DNA from: DAIOEK01 sp963828285
GTDB taxonomy: Bacteria; Chloroflexota; Anaerolineae; Anaerolineales; Anaerolineaceae
Direction of reading: 5' to 3'
Assembly (NCBI GenBank): GCA_963828285.1
Contig: CAWHEB010000002.1
Span: 806,001-870,000, forward strand
Length of the DNA stretch: 64,000 nucleotides
How positions within the stretch are numbered: position 1 is the stretch's first letter; each line of letters begins with the position of its first letter. The position numbers and the translations under genes are program-made. Shown here piece by piece: positions 8,510 to 17,900 of the stretch. The notes under the pieces were generated by a model. The model ran no database searches and had not been told where the DNA came from. It worked only from the letters and a program-made list of their open reading frames with translations.

Positions 8510-9149
8510 CTCGTCCTCTTTCCTGCCATGAGCGTAATATCGCATCGACATATTTCCACTTGCGAACATTATTTGCGACAGCAATCTTGAATGCGTCCTC
8601 GAACCATTCCTCAGGGTAGTCATCCTCCGCGGATTTTAACATCTCGGCTATCAAAGGAGTCAATGCACCAATATGCTGTTCGTACAATTGGAATATATTT
8701 GGTTTCACAGTGTTGATGGAAACCGGAGCGTACCGTTCTGTACCCGGCTGCCATTTCCCCTGCTTGAATGATTTCCAGACAGCCTGTGATCTGGGGGTGT
8801 TCAAGAAAATCAACCTATCTTCAGAATCTTTCAGCGGTGCTGTCAGGATGACTTGATGTTCTTCCGCATCTGCGATCGCCTTTTGTAACAAATTTTCTGA
8901 GGAATTTTTCCCTTTTGTTAAACTTCCTACAAGGGCTTCGTCATGGTCAATCTCACTTAGTCGTAGATAGCGGATCTCACCTTCCCGCCTATCCAATGCC
9001 CAAAGTGTATACAAAATAATTTTCCATTCATTCAGATCATCGATCATTGGGATCAATTCAGTGAAGAACTGCTCGGGTACTCGAGTAAACCTCACCTTAC
9101 CGGATGTAAATCCACCAAAGCCAATTTTCTTTCCATTTTTGACAGACAT
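8430..9149 (-). CDS. DnaD-like replication initiation protein
   Basis: 239 residues. The C-terminal part (about 150-220) is a DnaB_2/DnaD domain: 'NIFQLYEQHIGALTPLIAEM', an acidic 'YPEEWFEDAFKIAVANNVRKW' region and the conserved 'YVDAILRSWQERG'. The N-terminal winged-helix-like part begins 'GFGGFTSGKVRFTRVPEQFF'. In Firmicutes DnaD bridges the initiator and the helicase loader; placement between dnaB and a DnaC-like loader supports the same role here. The start overlaps the dnaB stop by one base, and the 3' end overlaps the loader start by 80 bp, so translation of the three genes is probably coupled. Confidence 0.85.
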   Translation of the reverse strand: MSVKNGKKIGFGGFTSGKVRFTRVPEQFFTELIPMIDDLNEWKIILYTLWALDRREGEIRYLRLSEIDHDEALVGSLTKGKNSSENLLQKAIADAEEHQVILTAPLKDSEDRLIFLNTPRSQAVWKSFKQGKWQPGTERYAPVSINTVKPNIFQLYEQHIGALTPLIAEMLKSAEDDYPEEWFEDAFKIAVANNVRKWKYVDAILRSWQERGRDDEDRRDNQTNYKRYIEGEFARFVEH

Positions 9150-10511
9150 TAGTAATCTCGCAAGGCAGCATTATCAAATTTGGCAAGCTCAGGTTGGAAG
9201 ATCACTTCGATGCTCCCGGTCGGACCATTACGGTGTTTAGAAACAATGATCTCGGCCACATTCTGGCGCGGATTATCCTTTTCCATGGCATCAGGACGAT
9301 GAATGAATAAGACAATATCTGCATCCTGTTCGAGAGAGCCAGATTCACGCAGATCTGAAAGCATTGGTCGTTTATCCGATCGCTGTTCAACCGCACGGGA
9401 AAGCTGTGCTGCAGTGAGCACCGGGACATTCAGTTCGCGAGCCAACACTTTCAGGTAGCGGGAAATGTATGATACTTCCTGGACACGATTATCGTTACGG
9501 GTGTCACCACTCATCAACTGCAGGTAGTCCACGATGATCAGATCAAGGTTATATTCCAAATGTAGCCTACGGCATTTTGTGCGTAATTGCATGGGAGTAA
9601 TCGCCGGTGTGTCATCCAAAAAGATCATACTGTGACTGTAAACATCCATAGCCTGGACGAAAGAATCCCATTCCGTTTCATCCAATTTTCCTGAGCGGAA
9701 TTTCTGTGATGGAATACCAGTATGCTGTGAGAACAACCTTTGGGCTAACTGTTCATTCGACATTTCCAAAGAGAAGACGGCGACATGTTTTTTATGTACC
9801 AGCGCAGCTGTTTTTGCGGCTCCCAAGAGGAAACCAGTTTTACCCATACCAGGCCGACCGGCGACAATGATCAAATCGGATTTCTGTAAACCACCCAATA
9901 ATTTATCCAGATCTATCAGCCCAGTCGGAACACCAAAGAATTCTTCGCTTCGTTGGGCAAGCTCGCTGACATGATCATAATAATCAGAAACAACCTGCTT
10001 GATCGGTTGAACATCATGCCGGGTACGACGCTCACTAATTGTAAATATCGCTTTTTCCGATTCATCGATAACCATATCCAGAGTTCGTTCCTGGTTATAC
10101 GCCAACTTTGCGACATCATTCGCGGCGGCTAACAATCTGCGCCGAATCGAATATTCTTCAATGATATGACCGTATGCTTCAGCATTTAATGCACTGGGTA
10201 CCCGATTGACCAGGCTGGCAAGATAAGCCGATCCACCCAACTCAGCAATCTGATCATGTTTCCCCAGATCTTCTGTTACGGTGAGAAGGTCAATAGGGGA
10301 TTTAAATTCATACAATCGGGTGAATGCTTCCCAAACCCAGCGGTGACGATGTATGTAAAAATCATCGCCTTGAAGGAATTGAGCAACTTCCATGTATGAT
10401 TCGGGGTCGATCAGGATCGATCCGAGGAGCGAACTCTTCCGCGTCACGATTATGTGGAATGGTCTGAACTTCCACTTGTGATACGACATCAGGCGGAGTG
10501 TAATCATCCAT
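9149..10511 (-). CDS. dnaB: Replicative DNA helicase DnaB, with a 1-nt frameshift near codon 27
   Basis: Hexameric replicative helicase. The body shows the DnaB N-terminal helical domain ('DPESYMEVAQFLQGDDFYIHRH'), Walker A 'AGRPGMGKTG', 'FSLEMSNEQLAQRL', Walker B 'LIIVDYLQLM' and the late 'DLRESGSLEQDADIV' and 'SKHRNGPTG' motifs. The proper N terminus starts at ATG 10511 (MDDYTPPDVVSQVEVQTIPH, then NRDAEE), which matches the family start, but the frame must change by one base at about 10430-10436 to continue as 'SLLGSILID'. Deleting one T of the coding-strand GAGTTCGC restores it. As sequenced, no start in the downstream frame gives the conserved 'PHN.EAE' segment. The gene must be essential, so a sequence error is the likely cause. 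Confidence 0.92.
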
Positions 10512-10565
10512 AATGATCTCCCGAATAAAATGGAATAGCAATATTAATTACTTGAGCGGAATTAA

Positions 10566-11144
10566 TTATACAGGTTTATCGTCCGGTTCATCATCGTCCG
10601 GTTTGAGATCACCCATATCAAGATTATTCAAAAAATCTTCAAATACTGAAAGATTTCCTATTGGTTTTTCTGAAGTGTTTTCATCTTCTTGTTCGTTGTT
10701 TGCCTCAGAAGAATCAATTCCCGGCACGACCTCTTCCTCGGGATGTATAGAAGCCTTTTCCATCACATCAGAATCAACAAAAATCCCAACATGCGCTCGA
10801 ACAGCCAAAGCAATGGCATCTGATGGTCTTGAATCGATCTCAACAGTCACCCCATCCATATCTGCAATGATCTTCCCAAAGAAAACATCCTCACGAATTG
10901 AAGATACTTCAACACGAATTATCTTCGCATTTAATTTACCGAACACATTTTTCAGAAGATCATGAGTTAATGGGCGTGATACTTCAACATCTTGTAATGC
11001 AATGGTTATTGCTTCAGCTTCGTATGGACCAATCCAGATAGGCAGGAAGTTTTCGCTATTTTTTTCGTGCAATACAACAACCCGTTGTTGATTAGTCAAA
11101 CTAACCCGCAGGCTATCGATGACAACTTCAACCATTTTACCCAT
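10566..11144 (-). CDS. DUF151 bifunctional nuclease family protein
   Basis: 192 residues from ATG 11144, which is preceded by AGGAGG at 5-6 nt; the reading frame extends further upstream but without a ribosome site. The BFN domain covers about residues 4-135: 'VVIDSLRVSLTNQQRVVVL', 'LPIWIGPYEAEAI', 'VDVEIDSRPSDAIALAVRA'-type segments (here 'VTVEIDSRPSDAIALAVRA') and 'IFVDSDVMEKA'. Family members are described with DNase/RNase activity; the cellular role is unsettled. The C-terminal about 55 residues are an acidic, low-complexity tail rich in Glu, Asp and Asn. It sits upstream of dnaB in the same direction with a 54-bp gap. Confidence 0.85.
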   Translation of the reverse strand: MGKMVEVVIDSLRVSLTNQQRVVVLHEKNSENFLPIWIGPYEAEAITIALQDVEVSRPLTHDLLKNVFGKLNAKIIRVEVSSIREDVFFGKIIADMDGVTVEIDSRPSDAIALAVRAHVGIFVDSDVMEKASIHPEEEVVPGIDSSEANNEQEDENTSEKPIGNLSVFEDFLNNLDMGDLKPDDDEPDDKPV

Positions 11145-11300
11145 ACCTGCCTCCTGAAATGATTCTAACACGAAACAAAAATCATTCATCACTCTGCAGA
11201 AAGTAGGGATAATTTGATGTGTAAAAGCTGAAAATCGAATGTTAATAAATTGATTCTTTAACATTTCCGAATTTGTTGCCCATTTGATATTTTTTTGTTG

Positions 11301-11460
11301 TATAATACAGCCACTCGGGGATTAAATTCGGTAGTATATAAATACATCACCGAAGAATTTTACCTCCCGGATTGGTTTTTAATAACCAAAGAAGTTCAGG
11401 GGGGAAGGCATTAAAAACAAGTAATCCGCACACATCTGTATTCAGGATGTGTTATTTTTC
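11301..11460 (+). ncRNA. Candidate structured RNA or attenuating leader upstream of the OmpR-type regulator
   Basis: A TATAAT at 11301-11306 precedes about 150 nt rich in potential helices. Hairpin A: CGGG (11316-11319) with CCCG (11366-11369), TTCGGT (11327-11332) with ACCGAA (11349-11354), and GTAT (11334-11337) with ATAC (11342-11345) closing an ATAA loop. Hairpin B: TTGGTT (11372-11377) with AACCAA (11384-11389). Hairpin C: ACACATC (11430-11436) with GATGTGT (11446-11452) followed by TTATTTTTC, which has the form of an intrinsic terminator. It ends 23 nt before the GTG start of the regulator. I do not recognise a known RNA family; the -35 match is poor. Confidence 0.4.
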
Positions 11461-11483
11461 TCAAAGATTGGTTTGTTCTCATT

Positions 11484-12158
11484 GTGAACGAGAGAATCCT
11501 ACTCATTGAAGGCAGTCGAGCAGATCACCCATCCTTCCGTCCCGGATTGGAGAAAAGGGGATATCTGGTAGATTGTGTACCCAATGGGAATACTGCCCTA
11601 AAACAACTAAACAATGTCGATCCCGAATTGGTGATCGTTGATGCAGCCTCACTGCGCACATCAGGAAAACGTATTGTAAAAGATCTGCATGTAGCTGCCC
11701 GAAACCTCCCAATCATTTTAATCGTATCCCCCAACGGCGATATAATTGAAAAGAAGGATGTCATCAACAAAATCGATGGGGAAATTACATTGGTTTTGCC
11801 TTTTACTCTCCAAAAATTATTAAACCGTATTCGTCCCCTGTTACCTGTAGAAGGAAAACAGGTGATCAACCAGGGCCCCATCCGTTTAGATATCGAACAT
11901 CAAAAAGTAAGATGCATGAATCAGAGCGGTCGGTTGACTCCGCATCTGGTAAAACTTCTGAGAACTCTTATGGCACATCCCGGTGAAGTTGTTCAAAGGG
12001 AATTGCTATTCCAGGAAGTGTGGGACACTGAATACACTGTGGATACAAGGACTTTGGATGTCCATGTTAGCTGGTTGAGAAAAATTATGGAAGTCGATCC
12101 ACGACACCCTAAATTTATAAAAACTGTCCGTGGAATTGGCTATCGCCTCGATATATAA
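11484..12158 (+). CDS. OmpR-family response regulator with degenerate receiver
   Basis: 224 residues. The C-terminal half is a clear winged-helix DNA-binding domain (residues about 130-224: 'LTPHLVKLLRTLMAHPGEVV', 'RTLDVHVSWLRKIM', 'KTVRGIGYRLDI'). The N-terminal receiver keeps the likely phospho-acceptor Asp ('LVIVDAAS') but has lost the acidic pair at strand 1 ('ILLIEGSRAD') and the conserved Lys at strand 5 ('LVLPFTLQ' instead of a KPF motif). It is therefore probably not controlled by ordinary phosphorylation. The start is GTG 11484. A terminator-like hairpin lies just upstream. The diguanylate cyclase follows after 126 bp. Confidence 0.85.
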   Translation: MNERILLIEGSRADHPSFRPGLEKRGYLVDCVPNGNTALKQLNNVDPELVIVDAASLRTSGKRIVKDLHVAARNLPIILIVSPNGDIIEKKDVINKIDGEITLVLPFTLQKLLNRIRPLLPVEGKQVINQGPIRLDIEHQKVRCMNQSGRLTPHLVKLLRTLMAHPGEVVQRELLFQEVWDTEYTVDTRTLDVHVSWLRKIMEVDPRHPKFIKTVRGIGYRLDI

Positions 12159-12284
12159 TTTAGCTTATTTTTACAGTTCGTTTTTTCCTTTTCCAGTACA
12201 CTAAATATAAATTAAGTATAGAACGCCTTAGTTGAGTATTTCAAGCTCAGGTTATCTTTTACTAAAAAGATTGCAGCAGATCCT

Positions 12285-13607
12285 ATGACACAAAAGAGAC
12301 CGTCAATAAAAATACAAGCGGGGAAATTGTTACTTTTATACTCTTCCGCTGCATTTATCATAATCTCAGCCGGGGCAATCGTGACCATGTATTTTCGGTT
12401 ACGAAAATTGTTAATCGAAGACGCAAATATACAATCAATTCTGATTCAACTCGGCTTCTTATTATTATCGGCTTTGGTTGTGCAATATCTGGTCAGTTCG
12501 ATTATTTACCGGCGGATCATTGGCAAACCTTTACAAAACATTCGTCAGATCGCTTCTAAAATTGCTGAGAGTGAGAAAGCTCTTGGTCAGCAAATCCCAG
12601 AACCGCAAGGATTGGAGCTTCAGGAGCTAACCAGAGCTTTTAATTTGATGTCGGAAAACCTCAAGCGCTACACCGAGGATATTGAGGTTAAGGTAAACGA
12701 GCGAACCAAACTTCTTGAAGAAGGGTCCCGCCTGGTTCAGGAAGTATTGGATACTACTCCAAATATGCTTTGTTTGATGAATACTGAGATTGACGCCTTG
12801 AATTATGTCAACCGGGAATTTACCGATTTCTTTGGCTTAGATGGTGAGGAATTGATCCATATGGGACCTAGTTTTATCCGTGGAAAAGTACACCCAGCTG
12901 ATCAAAGCAGGTTCAAACTACATGAAGAATCGATCTTAACTCTTAAAGATCAGGAAGTGATCGAGGGCGATTTCCGACTTATTAATAACTCCGGTGAATG
13001 GAAATGGTTAAGCTTTCGATCAATTGTTTTCCAGCGCAATCGGGAGGATGAGCCAAAGCTGGTTCTTTACGTAGGTCAGGACATTACAGATCGAAAACTT
13101 TCTGAAGAAAAACTTCGTTTCTTGAGTATCCATGATCAACTTACCGGTTTGTATAATCGCTCCTATTTCGAGGAAGAGATTGCCAGACTGGAACGAGGGC
13201 GCAATTTCCCTATTAGCACAATTATGGCTGACCTTGATGATTTAAAGCATGTGAATGATTCTCTTGGTCATGCTCAGGGTGACATCCTATTACAAGATAT
13301 CGCTGGTGTGATACGATCCTGTTTCCGAGGTGATGATGTTGTTGCCAGAATAGGCGGAGACGAATTCGCAGCTCTGTTACCTGGCGCGGATGAGCAGGTA
13401 ACTAATAAAATCGTTCAACGGATCTTAGATAAAATCGATGTTTATGCCTCCAATCATACTGAAATGCCTGTAGGAATATCGATAGGTATCCATACCATTG
13501 AACGAGGCGAATCATTGACTGAAGCGCTAAAAATAGCTGACAGCCGAATGTATCAAGTCAAGAATTTAAAAAAAGTACAAAGAATTTCTGAAAGTGGAAA
13601 AGTATGA
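12285..13607 (+). CDS. Membrane-bound HAMP-PAS-GGDEF diguanylate cyclase
   Basis: 440 residues. Two membrane helices (about 14-36 and 51-75) are followed by a HAMP segment (76-135), a coiled-coil stretch, a PAS/PAC domain (about 150-272) and a GGDEF domain (about 278-438). The active-site motif GGDEF is intact at 357-361. An inhibitory-site motif RGDD at 348-351 lies exactly five residues before it, so product inhibition by c-di-GMP is expected. There is no EAL domain. The protein should make c-di-GMP from two GTP at the inner membrane face. The stop overlaps the start of the next PAS gene (ATGA), suggesting coupled translation. Confidence 0.92.
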   Translation: MTQKRPSIKIQAGKLLLLYSSAAFIIISAGAIVTMYFRLRKLLIEDANIQSILIQLGFLLLSALVVQYLVSSIIYRRIIGKPLQNIRQIASKIAESEKALGQQIPEPQGLELQELTRAFNLMSENLKRYTEDIEVKVNERTKLLEEGSRLVQEVLDTTPNMLCLMNTEIDALNYVNREFTDFFGLDGEELIHMGPSFIRGKVHPADQSRFKLHEESILTLKDQEVIEGDFRLINNSGEWKWLSFRSIVFQRNREDEPKLVLYVGQDITDRKLSEEKLRFLSIHDQLTGLYNRSYFEEEIARLERGRNFPISTIMADLDDLKHVNDSLGHAQGDILLQDIAGVIRSCFRGDDVVARIGGDEFAALLPGADEQVTNKIVQRILDKIDVYASNHTEMPVGISIGIHTIERGESLTEALKIADSRMYQVKNLKKVQRISESGKV

Positions 13608-13945
13608 TAAAGATCCCTTGGGCAGATCATTTACCAGCCGCTGTAACGGTTTGCGATAGAGATGGGATCATCATCTATATGAATGAAGCCAGTTCAAATG
13701 TATTTGCTTCAAGTGGTGGTTCCGATCTGATTGGAAAATCTCTGTTTGATTGTCATTCTCCCCAATCTATCAAATTGATCAAAGATCTGATGACCAACAA
13801 TCAAAACCATATCTACACCATCCAGAAAAAAGGCAAGAAAAAAATGATCTACCAGTCACCGTACCTGGTAGATGGGATTGTTGCTGGTATGGTCGAAATA
13901 ACATTCGAACTTCCTCTACAAATTCCTCATTTTGATCGAGATTAA
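13604..13945 (+). CDS. Small single-PAS-domain protein
   Basis: 113 residues forming essentially one PAS fold: 'LPAAVTVCDRDGIIIYMNEAS' at about 9-29, then 'LIGKSLFDCH', a helical linker and the closing strands 'GIVAGMVEITFELPL'. No output domain is attached. It overlaps the diguanylate cyclase stop by 4 nt (ATGA), so it is translationally coupled and may act as a soluble sensor or partner for that enzyme; this is inference from position. It ends directly against the convergent transporter gene. Confidence 0.75.
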   Translation: MIKIPWADHLPAAVTVCDRDGIIIYMNEASSNVFASSGGSDLIGKSLFDCHSPQSIKLIKDLMTNNQNHIYTIQKKGKKKMIYQSPYLVDGIVAGMVEITFELPLQIPHFDRD

Positions 13946-14863
13946 TCAAGCGGGATCTGGACTAATCAGTGGTTTCTCCTCAGGGTCATGGCTGCGGTTG
14001 ATCAGGTAAACACCAGATAAAACAGACGCCATCCCAATCCACTGCACCGGTATGAAAGCTTCGCCGAACACGGGTATTGCAAGCAGAGTTGACAAGACCG
14101 GTTGTAGAATTATCGTTGGAGAAACGATCGCTGCAGGTAAATGACCTAACGCATAAGCAACACCCACATACGCAATGCATTGAACGACAACCCCCGCTCC
14201 AATAAACGACCAAACAGCCTGAGCCGGATACCCTACGATTTGATATCCCATGATCAGGCTAAATCCTAGGAGTACAACAGATGCGGTGACTGACATGATC
14301 CACAGGTATTGAATCACTGATAATGTTTTTCTACCATGCTGCGTTGATAGGTAGTATCCACCATAGAAGATACCGGATGCCAGACTGATCAGATCACCAA
14401 AGCTTAGGTGAGGTCGCTTGAAGAAATCATAAGAAAGGACGATTGCGGCTCCTCCCATTGCGAGTAATAATCCCAGCCAGAATGATCTTTTAAACTTTTC
14501 GCGGAAGATGATGAACGACGCCAAGACCACCCAGACTGGGGCAGTATTACTCATCAAAGTTGCATTGGCAATTGAGGTCAAATGTAAACCGGTATTCCAT
14601 AATGAAAGGTCAGCCGCAGTACAGATACCGCCAAGGATAGGAAACATGAGATGCTTCCAGGTCCAAATCGAGCGGTCTGGTTTGCTTTGTATAAAAAAGA
14701 AGGTGATCAGTAATCCTCCGATTGCCAGTCGGTAAAAAGCGAAAACGGGTCCGGGAACATCTCCACCCCAACGTACAAAAAAAGGTGATAAAGTCTGGGA
14801 TAATATCCCGATAGCAAGGCCGAGATATGGGAGATTTCTTTTTATCAACGGAGAATTAAACAT
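13946..14863 (-). CDS. EamA/DMT superfamily transporter
   Basis: 305 residues with ten hydrophobic helices arranged as two EamA repeats (about 12-140 and 155-292). Typical motifs include 'YLGLAIGILSQTLSPFFVRWGG' at the N terminus, 'PVWVVLASFIIFREKF' before the repeat boundary and 'IILQPVLSTLLAIPVFGEAF' near the end. Family members export or import small metabolites; the substrate cannot be predicted. The 3' end abuts the stop of the convergent PAS gene. Confidence 0.88.
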   Translation of the reverse strand: MFNSPLIKRNLPYLGLAIGILSQTLSPFFVRWGGDVPGPVFAFYRLAIGGLLITFFFIQSKPDRSIWTWKHLMFPILGGICTAADLSLWNTGLHLTSIANATLMSNTAPVWVVLASFIIFREKFKRSFWLGLLLAMGGAAIVLSYDFFKRPHLSFGDLISLASGIFYGGYYLSTQHGRKTLSVIQYLWIMSVTASVVLLGFSLIMGYQIVGYPAQAVWSFIGAGVVVQCIAYVGVAYALGHLPAAIVSPTIILQPVLSTLLAIPVFGEAFIPVQWIGMASVLSGVYLINRSHDPEEKPLISPDPA

Positions 14864-14925
14864 CCAACATCCTTAAAAATGATTGGGTATATTGTAGCAT
14901 GTCTGACAATAATTACCCGAGAATT

Positions 14926-14956
14926 AAAACCTGGTTCTGATTTCTTCAGAACCAGG
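14926..14956 (-). terminator. Intrinsic terminator of the large surface protein gene
   Basis: CCTGGTTCTGA (14930-14940) pairs perfectly with TCAGAACCAGG (14946-14956). Read on the minus strand the stem is followed by TTTTAATTC, giving a U tail 24 bp past the stop of the gene at 14980. Confidence 0.85.
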
Positions 14957-14979
14957 CATCTAATTCAAGAGTGGATTAT

Positions 14980-17900
14980 CTACTGCCCAGTCACCATGGG
15001 AACATAGTATTGTAGTCCCTGGTCTACCCAGATTTGGTATTTTGCGTCGTCTCCGGCAATCAAAGGATTCAAATTCCGAGCCCTGACAGTGTACGTTCCA
15101 CTTGTACCTGCTGTCCAGCGCAGGCTGGTAGGATTGCCGATCAGATCTGGGAATTGTTCTGCGATAGGATTCCCTGCCGAGTTGTAAATAGTCAATACCA
15201 CCCCAACTGCTTTAGAGTTGGGTAATCCATTGATAAAGTATTGTTCCCCTGCTACGGCAGAAAACTTAAGCCAATCCTGATCCTGTAACCCACAGAATGA
15301 ATGACTGTCATGATTTCCGTCAACATTCACCGATTTCGCAGTGGCACGTGTGTCGTCTTCTTCAAATGCATCGGCAGCAACAGAACAAGATTTGATAGTA
15401 ATTGTTGTTTCCGCTGCGGTTGTCCATGCTTCTTCCTTACTCGAATTATCAACTACACGCATCCTGAAACCATAGGTCTTGCCAGGTTCGCCCATGAACC
15501 AGGTATTACGACTTGCAGAGGTGACTCCCTCTGGAAGCCATGATGTCCAGGATCCACCATCCACCTGCATCTGGAATTCAAAATGATTTATGCCTGATCC
15601 AACATCAGATGCCGACCAAACCAGTTGATTCGCGGTTAATCCGGAAGTTATAGTTCCGCCTACCATTGCTGAAGAAGGCAGCGGTGGTGGCGCCTGGTTG
15701 GGATCAGTTTTGATACCCCAACTGGCAATACCAGCCCAGTTACCTGAGCCATCAAACGCTTGAACGAATACCGCTCCACTGCTGGCTTTTATCTCTTTGG
15801 TAGGATCAAAAGCAAAACTCCAACCATCGGTCGCTGTCCAATCCTCTCCAATTTTTTGCCAGACACCAGCATCCCAATCTGAATTATGCCAGAAGAAATT
15901 TACATGATTAATGCCGCTCCCATTTGAGTCTGCTGCATTTGCAGTGATATTAAACACAGCATTGGGAAGAAGTTTTCCACTGGTCGGATATGAGATGGAT
16001 ACCGTTGGATCAGCTTTATCGCTATAAACCTTTAGATTGTAGAAGTAATCGGGACCTCCGACCATGGGATGGTCCCAAGCTTGAATCTTGAGATAGTATG
16101 TTCCGTCGTTTGGTAGCACATAGTACAGTAACGGATCTTTCTGTTGATATGCGACCTCATCATCGTTTTCTGCCAGGACAGTCTTTCCATCCTTGTATAT
16201 CAAGGTTAGGACAGAATCCAGTTTTGAGCTGATGGTTTTCGCATCCACATCAAAGGTCAATCTTTCTCCTGCTTTACCAGTGATCTTGTAATAATCAACA
16301 TCACCTGCAGAGCAAATATCAGCGGTGAAAGTCTGGTTCGGAGCGATTTGAACAGCCTGAGTGATCAGATTATTTGCATTAGGTTCATTGCAACCTGAGG
16401 CAGGTCCATTTTGATTGATCGCGATACTATCAATGTACCAACCATCACCAACATTGAGTGTTGAATCCACATTATTAAAACTAAACCTGATCCGGATCGT
16501 CTTTCCGGAAAAACCGGAAAGGTCAAGCGCCGGGCTTAACAGCCAGGTTGATTCAGGATCCCAGAAGAATTGGTATAGATTCTGGAAAGGCGCGCCATCC
16601 ACAGATACCTGCACCCATCTCTGGTCAAAGTACGATGCCAAACCTTCGGTGTTGTAACGGGAGACAAAATGAAGATAATAACCCGTACCAGGGATGCGAA
16701 TCGATGGAGAGGTCAGGGTTCCAGCAGATTGCGAAGTATATTGGAGAACACTGTTGACAGTTTCTCCATATAACCATGAATGAGTTCCTCCGGATGATCG
16801 TTGCGTGGTTTGTTTCCATAAACCTGTTGCGGTCCATCCATTGACGCCAGATTCGACATCATCCTGCCAGGGAGCATTTATGGGAGTTCCGGTAAAAGCA
16901 CCTGCTTTTACGGTAAATGTTCCACTTGCCCAGGCAGAGACACTAGAGGTCGAAGAATTTCTTCCACGAACCTTGAAAGTATAAGTTCCAGCTGGTAATC
17001 CTCCAACTTGCCACGAAGTGGTTTTAGCATAATCGCGGGTACGAGTGACGAAACCGTTCGTACCACTAAGCTCCACCTGAAATTCATCCGCCCAACCACC
17101 ATTCCACCATCCCAGGGTAACACTATCTTGAGCAGTAATCACAGCACTAGCTGTAGGCATAAAGATCACAGGTGTCAATGCCAACTGGGCATGAGTTTTA
17201 ACCTTGAAAGAGTTTACGGTATCCCGATTTACCAAATTATCAGCCAAATCCGGATCAGATAGCACAAGGGTCTCCGCTCTACTTTGGTAGCTAGCTTTCG
17301 TCCATAGAGTTACCTGCGCATTGCTGCCTACCAGTACAGATGCAGCATCTTCGCCAGCAAATCCCTTCATCGAAGCCGGATTTACGTAATCACCGACTTT
17401 ATAAACCTTGCAGGTGCCTGAGTAATATGGATTGCTAAATAAAGCAACTTCGTCACTCGCAGGATTACACACGGGCGGTGGGGGTGCATCTGAGCAAGAA
17501 TAATTCTTTACCACTCCGGTGAACCCGGAATACCCTACAGACTGGTTGCCTTCCACATCCCACAGACGTACAGCCAAGGCTATAGGACCATCTGGAATTT
17601 GAGCACTGGCAGCGCATAAGTCTACATTGAACTTGAAAGAAGCCGTTGTTACCGGGGTTCCAACGTCGTGCCAGGCGTTATCATAATTCATCAAGAGTTG
17701 TACTTTGGTAACACCCTTATCGTCCTTACCTGTCCCAGAAATAGTCATAGTCCGGTCGGTAATCACAGCGCCTGCGACAGGTGAACTGATCGTGCCAGTC
17801 GGTCCCTTTGCAGCTTTGTTACCGGATACATAATAAACCTGTCCCTGCCCACCGTATGTAGTTGCTTCATTAGGCATTCGAGGGCGTCCACCTTTTGTGA

